Part shown: positions 59,373-64,000 of the stretch, one piece after another
Position numbering within the stretch: the stretch's first letter is position 1
Layout of the letters: each line of letters starts with the position of its first letter
Source: an uncultured Lachnospiraceae bacterium
GTDB taxonomy: Bacteria > Bacillota > Clostridia > Lachnospirales > Lachnospiraceae
NCBI GenBank assembly: GCA_947591155.1
Contig: CANQDA010000003.1
Coordinates: 1 to 64,000 of the forward strand
Length of the DNA stretch: 64,000 nucleotides
Direction: 5' to 3'
Translations under genes and position numbers: made by a program
Notes under the pieces: model-generated
Databases searched by the model: none
Seen by the model: only the letters and a program-made list of their open reading frames with translations
Told to the model about the DNA's origin: nothing

Positions 59373-60083
59373 TTACTCGCCCAGATACGCCTTCTTGATC
59401 GAGTCGTCATTCATCAGCTCCTTCGCGTCGCCCGACATCACGATCTTCCCGGTCTCTAGCACGTACGCGCGGTCCGCGATCGCGAGCGCCTTCTTCGCGT
59501 TCTGCTCCACGAGGAGCACCGTCGTCCCGGCCTCGCTGACACTCTGAATAATATCAAAGATCTCGTTGACGAGGATCGGGGAGAGTCCCATCGACGGCTC
59601 ATCCATCAGGATGATGCGCGGATTCGACATCAACGCGCGCCCCATCGCCAGCATCTGCTGTTCGCCGCCCGAGAGCGTCCCGGCGAGCTGGTTCTTCCGC
59701 TCCTCCAGACGCGGGAAGCGCTTGTAGACCTTTTCCAACGTCTGCCCAATCTCGTCCTTATCACTGCGCGTATAAGCGCCCATCTTCAGATTCTGGTACA
59801 CGGACATCTCCGCAAACACGCGCCGCCCCTCCGGCACATGCGCCATCCCGAGACCCACGATCTTGTGTGCCGGAGTCTTCGTGATATCCTTTCCCTCAAA
59901 GACGATACTGCCCTTTTTCGGGGAGAGAAGCCCTGTGACCGTGTGGAGGATCGTCGTCTTGCCCGCGCCGTTCGCACCGATCAACGAGATGATCTCGCCC
60001 TCGTTGACTTCAAAAGAGATCCCCTTAATCGCCTGGATCATTCCGTAATAGACTTCCAGATCTTTTATTTCAAGCATTGCCAT
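59373..60083 (-). CDS. livF: Branched-chain amino acid ABC transporter ATPase LivF
   Basis: 236 residues. Walker A GANGAGKTT, Q-loop, ABC signature LSGGEQQMLAMGRA and Walker B IILMDEPSMGLSP are all present, with AHVPEGRRVF specific to LivF. It forms a heterodimer with LivG to power uptake of leucine, isoleucine and valine or related solutes. AGGAGG precedes the start. It is last in the livKHMGF order. Confidence 0.95.
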   Translation of the reverse strand: MAMLEIKDLEVYYGMIQAIKGISFEVNEGEIISLIGANGAGKTTILHTVTGLLSPKKGSIVFEGKDITKTPAHKIVGLGMAHVPEGRRVFAEMSVYQNLKMGAYTRSDKDEIGQTLEKVYKRFPRLEERKNQLAGTLSGGEQQMLAMGRALMSNPRIILMDEPSMGLSPILVNEIFDIIQSVSEAGTTVLLVEQNAKKALAIADRAYVLETGKIVMSGDAKELMNDDSIKKAYLGE

Positions 60084-60160
60084 CGCTATTCCTCCTGATT
60101 ATGCCCGCCCCTTCTCTTTCGTTCGGGGCCGGCCGTCGGATCCTGTTTCCCAAAATACCA

Positions 60161-60922
60161 TTACTCCCCAAGATACGCAGTGATGACCTGCGGATCGTTC
60201 AGCACGTCGCTCGTCGCCCCCTGTGCGAGGATCTCGCCGAAGTTCAGCACGCTCAGCTCCTCGCAGATACCGGCCACCAGCTTCATATCGTGCTCGATCA
60301 ACAGGATCGTCATATCAAAGTGATCGCGCACGAAGCGGATCATGTCCATCAGCTCCTGCGTCTCGTTCGGGTTCATGCCGGCCGCCGGCTCATCGAGCAG
60401 AAGAAGCTTCGGATCCGTCGCCATCGCGCGGGCGATCTCCAGCCGGCGCTGTTTGCCGTACGGCAGGTTCGACGCCAGCGTCTCCGCCTCAGAGTCCAGA
60501 TCAAACACTTTCAGAAGCTCCATCGCGCGCTCGTTCATTTCCTTCTCCACTCTGTGGTAGGCCGGAAGACGAAGTATCCCGGCAAGCGTCGAGTACGCGT
60601 GGTGATTGTGCAACCCGGCCTTGACGTTGTCCAGCACCGACAGGTCCTTGAAGAGCCGGATATTCTGGAACGTGCGTGCGATCCCGGCCTTGCTGATCTC
60701 GATCGTCTTCTTTCCGGTGATATCCTGCCCGTCGAGCACCACGCTCCCGGTGTCCGGCTTGTACACGCCGGTCAGCAGGTTGAAGATCGTCGTCTTGCCC
60801 GCGCCGTTTGGCCCGATCAAACCGTAAAGCTGTCCTTTTTCGATCGACACGTTGAAATTATTTACGGCGCGCAGGCCGCCAAAGGAAATCCCGAGGTTGT
60901 TTACTTCCAGCATCACTGACAT
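60161..60922 (-). CDS. livG: Branched-chain amino acid ABC transporter ATPase LivG
   Basis: 253 residues. Walker A GPNGAGKTT, IARTFQNIRLF as the LivG-specific Q-loop region, signature LPYGKQRRLEIARAMA, Walker B LLLLDEPAAGMNP and the C-terminal MTILLIEHDMKLV switch are all present. It pairs with LivF under the membrane. The start lies just beside the livM stop, and GGAGGG precedes it. Confidence 0.95.
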   Translation of the reverse strand: MSVMLEVNNLGISFGGLRAVNNFNVSIEKGQLYGLIGPNGAGKTTIFNLLTGVYKPDTGSVVLDGQDITGKKTIEISKAGIARTFQNIRLFKDLSVLDNVKAGLHNHHAYSTLAGILRLPAYHRVEKEMNERAMELLKVFDLDSEAETLASNLPYGKQRRLEIARAMATDPKLLLLDEPAAGMNPNETQELMDMIRFVRDHFDMTILLIEHDMKLVAGICEELSVLNFGEILAQGATSDVLNDPQVITAYLGE

Positions 60923-60923
60923 C

Positions 60924-61976
60924 CTACTCGCCCTCCTTCGCCGATTTTTTGAAGAAGCGCCCGAGGTAGCGTTCCCGCCATTCCAGAGCCTTCGGCGCCC
61001 AGTTGAAGAGCATCATCACGATCAGCACGATCGAGTAGATCAGCATACGGTAGTCCGCCAGACCGCGCAGCAGCTCCGGAAGCGCCGTCAGGATGACCGC
61101 CGCGATCACGGAACCGCGGATATTTCCAATCCCGCCCAGCACCACGAACACGAGCGCCAGAATCGAGGTATTAAAGTTGAACTTCGAGGCCTGCAGCGTC
61201 GCCAGGTTGTGGGAATAAAGCGCGCCCGCCACGCCTGCCAGAGCCGCCGAGACCGTGAACGCCATCAGCTTATACTTTGTGATGTTGATCCCGATGGACT
61301 CCGCCGCGATCCGGTTGTCGCGAATCGACATGATCGCGCGCCCGTCGCGCGAGTCGATAAGATTCAGCACGATAAACAGTGTGATCAGGATCAGAATCAC
61401 ACCGATCAAAAACGTGGACTGCTTCGAGATACCTGTGATACCCTGCGGTCCGCCGAGGATCACCTTGCCGTCCGGCTCCATGCCGAGGGAAAACTGATCC
61501 TTCAGGGAAAAATGGAAGCCGTTCGCGTCTTTTCCGATATAGAATACATTGATCACATTCTTGATGATCTCGCCGAACGCAAGCGTCACGATCGCCAGAT
61601 AGTCGCCCTTTAAGCGCAGCACCGGGATGCCGATCAGAATGCCGAACACCGCGGCCGCGAGCGCCGCGACGAGGATCGCGAGCACAAAACGCAGAAGATC
61701 GATCGTGATCGCCTCCTGGGTGCACTTCGTAAAGATCGCGCCCGCAAAAGCGCCCACGCACATGAAACCCGCGTGTCCGAGGCTCAGCTCGCCGGAGATA
61801 CCGACGACCAGATTCAACGAGACCGCCAGGATCACATAGACGCAGATCGGCACCAGAAGTCCCTGCAGCAGACTCGACAGATGTCCCGTGCTCTGCAGGA
61901 TCTGTACGATCGCAAACGCCGCGATCACCATCCCGTAGGTGATCAGGTTGCTCCTTAACTTCTTTTTCTTATTCAT
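60924..61976 (-). CDS. livM: Branched-chain amino acid ABC transporter permease LivM
   Basis: About 350 residues with eight or more membrane helices. VGISGELSLGHAGFMCVGAF and the LRLKGDYLAIVTLAFGEI loop are the LivM hallmarks that contact the ATPases. The C-terminus is basic. ATG at 61976 is preferred; a GTG three codons earlier is possible. It follows livH by 9 bases. Confidence 0.93.
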   Translation of the reverse strand: MNKKKKLRSNLITYGMVIAAFAIVQILQSTGHLSSLLQGLLVPICVYVILAVSLNLVVGISGELSLGHAGFMCVGAFAGAIFTKCTQEAITIDLLRFVLAILVAALAAAVFGILIGIPVLRLKGDYLAIVTLAFGEIIKNVINVFYIGKDANGFHFSLKDQFSLGMEPDGKVILGGPQGITGISKQSTFLIGVILILITLFIVLNLIDSRDGRAIMSIRDNRIAAESIGINITKYKLMAFTVSAALAGVAGALYSHNLATLQASKFNFNTSILALVFVVLGGIGNIRGSVIAAVILTALPELLRGLADYRMLIYSIVLIVMMLFNWAPKALEWRERYLGRFFKKSAKEGE

Positions 61977-61985
61977 CCCACACAC

Positions 61986-62870
61986 CTACACTTTCTCCTG
62001 AATCTTCTTGCCGAGCAGGCCGGTCGGCTTCACGAGGAGCACCACGATCAGCACCGCAAACACGATCGCATCCGCCAGCTGAGAAGAAATGTACGCCTTG
62101 CTCAATATCTCGATCACGCCGAGCACGATCCCGCCGATCATCGCTCCGGGGATCGAACCGATCCCGCCGAACACCGCGGCGACAAACGCCTTAATGCCGG
62201 GCATGGAGCCCGTGTACGGGGAGAGCGACGGATACGAGGAGCACAGAAGCACCCCAGCGATCGCCGCCAGACCGGAACCGATCGCGAACGTCAGAGCGAT
62301 CGTCCCGTTCACATTGATCCCCATGAGCTGCGCGGCTCCCTTGTCCTCCGAGACGGCGAGCATCGCCTGCCCCGCCTTTGTCTTGTTGATAAATGTTGTC
62401 AGCGCGATCATGATCACGATACAGCTCGCGATCGTGACGATCGTCTCCGCAGAAATGTTGAGCGTGCCTCCCGCCAGCTTGAGATCCGGGAACGGAACCA
62501 CGGACTGGAAGCTCTTCGGGTTCGGCCCGAAGATCAGGAGCACGACGTTCTGCAGCAGATAGCTGACGCCGATCGCCGTGATCAGCACCGCCAGGGGCGA
62601 CGCGGCCCCGCGCAGCGGACGGTAGGCGACCCGCTCGATCACAATTCCCAGCACTGTACATACCACAATCGCCACCAGCACCGCGACCAGCGGATTCGTG
62701 CTGTAGCTCAGCACCACCGTGAGCGCCACATAGCCTCCGACCATGATGACGTCGCCGTGCGCGAAATTCAGCATTCTCGCAATGCCGTAAACCATGGTAT
62801 AGCCCAATGCGATTATGGCATATACACTGCCGAGACTGATGCCGTTGATCAGATAGGATAATAAACTCAT
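61986..62870 (-). CDS. livH: Branched-chain amino acid ABC transporter permease LivH
   Basis: 294 residues, eight predicted membrane helices. GISLGSVYAIIALGYTMVYG, then LNFAHGDVIMVGGYVAL, and the loop AVSEDKGAAQLMGIN are LivH markers. It forms the channel with LivM. The ATG at 62870 has GAGAGG; the longer frame to 62885 adds only five residues. Confidence 0.93.
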   Translation of the reverse strand: MSLLSYLINGISLGSVYAIIALGYTMVYGIARMLNFAHGDVIMVGGYVALTVVLSYSTNPLVAVLVAIVVCTVLGIVIERVAYRPLRGAASPLAVLITAIGVSYLLQNVVLLIFGPNPKSFQSVVPFPDLKLAGGTLNISAETIVTIASCIVIMIALTTFINKTKAGQAMLAVSEDKGAAQLMGINVNGTIALTFAIGSGLAAIAGVLLCSSYPSLSPYTGSMPGIKAFVAAVFGGIGSIPGAMIGGIVLGVIEILSKAYISSQLADAIVFAVLIVVLLVKPTGLLGKKIQEKV

Positions 62871-62904
62871 ATGTGCACCTCTCAATATATAAACACCTTA
62901 TGGC

Positions 62905-62934
62905 AAAAAGGGGGTTGCTGATGTGCAACCCCCT
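62905..62934 (-). terminator. Intrinsic terminator between livK and livH
   Basis: Minus-strand AGGGGGTTGC / GCAACCCCCT stem (62909-62934) with an ACATCA loop, followed by TTTTT. It lies between the binding-protein gene and the permease gene of one operon, so it should attenuate rather than abolish downstream transcription. Confidence 0.78.
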
Positions 62935-62957
62935 GTTGGGTCTCATGAACGCTTTCA

Positions 62958-63105
62958 CCATGCAAGCCACAGACCGCCCTTACGGGCTATCCGCTCCTTC
63001 AGAGCTCCTGTCTGTGGCTGATATGTGCTTCGCACATTCTCAGCCTTGAAAAGACAGTCCATCGCGAATAAATTCGCATGTCCTGTTTTTCAAGCCTTTG
63101 CATGG
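62958..63105. repeat. Multi-branched palindromic intergenic element (copy B)
   Basis: CCATGCAA (62958-62965) and TTGCATGG (63098-63105) close an outer stem. Inside are AGCCACAGAC/GTCTGTGGCT (62965-62974 with 63010-63019), ATGTGC/GCACAT (63023-63037) and a CTTGAAAA...TTTTCAAG stem enclosing GCGAAT/ATTCGC. The AGCCACAGAC core and nested layout match the element at 49981-50147, although the other stems have different sequences. Confidence 0.65.
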
Positions 63106-63119
63106 CTCAGCTTTGTTAA

Positions 63120-64000
63120 TCACATGCCCTTGTAAGCCCCATCCTCGATCACAACAGCCTTCGGGGACTTGGACGGCTCGCCGTCTGCGGACCAGGTCAT
63201 GCCTGAGCCGGTCAGACCGTCGACCGTGATCTCTGTCATAGCAGCCTTCACTGCATCGCAGATCGCGCTCGGATCCATATCCGGGGTGACGCCCGCCTGC
63301 TCGATCGCAGCCTTCATGATGTAGATTCCGTCATAAGCGTCGGCAGCAAACTGGTTCGGCACCTCGCCGTACTCTTCCTGATACTTCTCAACGAAGTTCT
63401 TCGTCAGGTCGTCCTGTGCGTCCGCGCTGAACGGGGTAAGAAGCATAACGCCCTCAGCCAGAGAGGTATCGAAGCCTTCAACGCCTGTCAGGATGCCGTC
63501 CATGCCGTCCACGCCGAACCACATCGGAGCGTAGTCCATAGCAGCCGCCTGTGTGAATACCAGAGCAGCCTCATTATAATAGAACGGAAGGAATACCAGC
63601 TCTGCGCCCGCATCCTTTGCCTTCTGGATCTGTACCGTAAAGTCGGTCTTGCTGTCCGCAGTGAACGCTTCCTCAGAGACGATCTCGAACGGCTGGTTCT
63701 CCGCCTCTGCCTTGAAGGTCGCATAGATACCGGAAGAATATACGTCGGAGCTGTCGTAGATCGCAGCTACCTTCTCCGCCAGACCGTGCTCGCCGATGTA
63801 CTGAGCGGAAGCCGTACCCTGAGACGGATCGGAGAAGCATACGCGGAACGCGTTGTCGCCGGCCGTGATACAGTCAACCGCGGAACCTGACGGAGTGAGC
63901 AGGAACATGTTGTCGTTCGCAGCCTCTGCCTCAACCGCGATACACGGAGCGGAAGTAACGCTTCCGAGCAGCATCTGCATGCCCCAGTCCTTCAGGGTGT
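63120..64000 (-). CDS. Branched-chain amino acid-type ABC substrate-binding protein LivK, C-terminal part (runs off the window)
   Basis: The frame is open to the right-hand edge (preceding residues TLKDWG), so the N-terminus with its expected lipoprotein signal is outside. About 290 residues are visible, with typical periplasmic-binding-protein type I sequence: VAAIYDSSDVYSSGIYATF, then TVQIQKAKDAGAELVFLPFY and APMWFGVDGMDGIL, and NQFAADAYDGIYIMKAAIEQ. It captures the solute for LivHMGF. The exact ligand, whether leucine-type amino acids, amides or short peptides, cannot be told. Confidence 0.92.
   Translation of the reverse strand, partial: TLKDWGMQMLLGSVTSAPCIAVEAEAANDNMFLLTPSGSAVDCITAGDNAFRVCFSDPSQGTASAQYIGEHGLAEKVAAIYDSSDVYSSGIYATFKAEAENQPFEIVSEEAFTADSKTDFTVQIQKAKDAGAELVFLPFYYNEAALVFTQAAAMDYAPMWFGVDGMDGILTGVEGFDTSLAEGVMLLTPFSADAQDDLTKNFVEKYQEEYGEVPNQFAADAYDGIYIMKAAIEQAGVTPDMDPSAICDAVKAAMTEITVDGLTGSGMTWSADGEPSKSPKAVVIEDGAYKGM

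Overview
The window looks like the chromosome of a GC-rich, spore-forming, anaerobic gut Firmicute, most likely in or near the Lachnospiraceae. Three kinds of gene support this. Sporulation genes are present: an alpha/beta-type SASP, a CwlD-like amidase and a Csp-like subtilase. There are large secreted repeat proteins typical of gut Clostridia. There is also a bacterial microcompartment (BMC) for deoxysugar and 1,2-propanediol breakdown. No rRNA, tRNA, CRISPR array or complete insertion sequence was seen.

Layout. 1-5.2 kb: a sugar ABC ATPase (cut by the edge) diverges from a YesN-type response regulator and a YesM-type histidine kinase fused to an AraC-like cupin/HTH tail. 5.3-6.1 kb: an AT-richer PD-(D/E)XK nuclease-family gene. 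6.3-16.9 kb: three very large secreted proteins rich in Cys/His repeats. The two BspA-like paralogues share the same promoter and leader, and each leader carries a c-di-GMP-I (GEMM) riboswitch. 17.0-35.1 kb: one long leftward operon of 20 genes. It starts at a near-consensus promoter (35.03-35.06 kb) and ends at a hairpin terminator (17.04 kb). It encodes a class II deoxysugar-phosphate aldolase, aldehyde and alcohol dehydrogenases, six BMC shell proteins, PduL, PduS, a DeoR regulator, B12-dependent diol dehydratase with its reactivase and adenosyltransferase, and rhamnulokinase. 35.2-41.6 kb: the CwlD-like amidase, a Cna-B surface protein and a divergent AAA ATPase. 41.6-51.5 kb: housekeeping genes, including Sua5/TsaC, a degenerate YwlE-type phosphatase, RpiB, an S1-domain protein, DegV, HolA and SASP. 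This stretch also holds a DapF-like protein in which both catalytic cysteines are serine. 51.6-53.9 kb: a PadR-DUF1700-DUF4097-PspC envelope operon with a palindromic operator. 53.9-59.3 kb: the Csp-like protease, two Ig-SGNH hydrolases and a cytidylate-kinase-like protein. 59.4-64 kb: a branched-chain amino-acid ABC transporter, livKHMGF.

How the BMC operon should work (inference from families): rhamnulokinase makes rhamnulose-1-phosphate. The aldolase splits it to DHAP and L-lactaldehyde. A dehydrogenase reduces lactaldehyde to 1,2-propanediol, and PduCDE dehydrates that to propionaldehyde. PduP/PduL then give propionyl-phosphate, or PduQ gives 1-propanol. Putative encapsulation helices on the aldolase, Zn-dehydrogenase, PduP, PduL and PduD suggest that the pathway runs inside the shell from the aldolase step on. 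No sugar isomerase (RhaA or FucI) and no propionate kinase is in view.

The observations most worth following up are the aldolase-plus-B12 compartment, the kinase-AraC fusion, the c-di-GMP-controlled surface-protein pair, the Ser/Ser DapF homologue, the dead YwlE homologue, and two related multi-hairpin intergenic elements.
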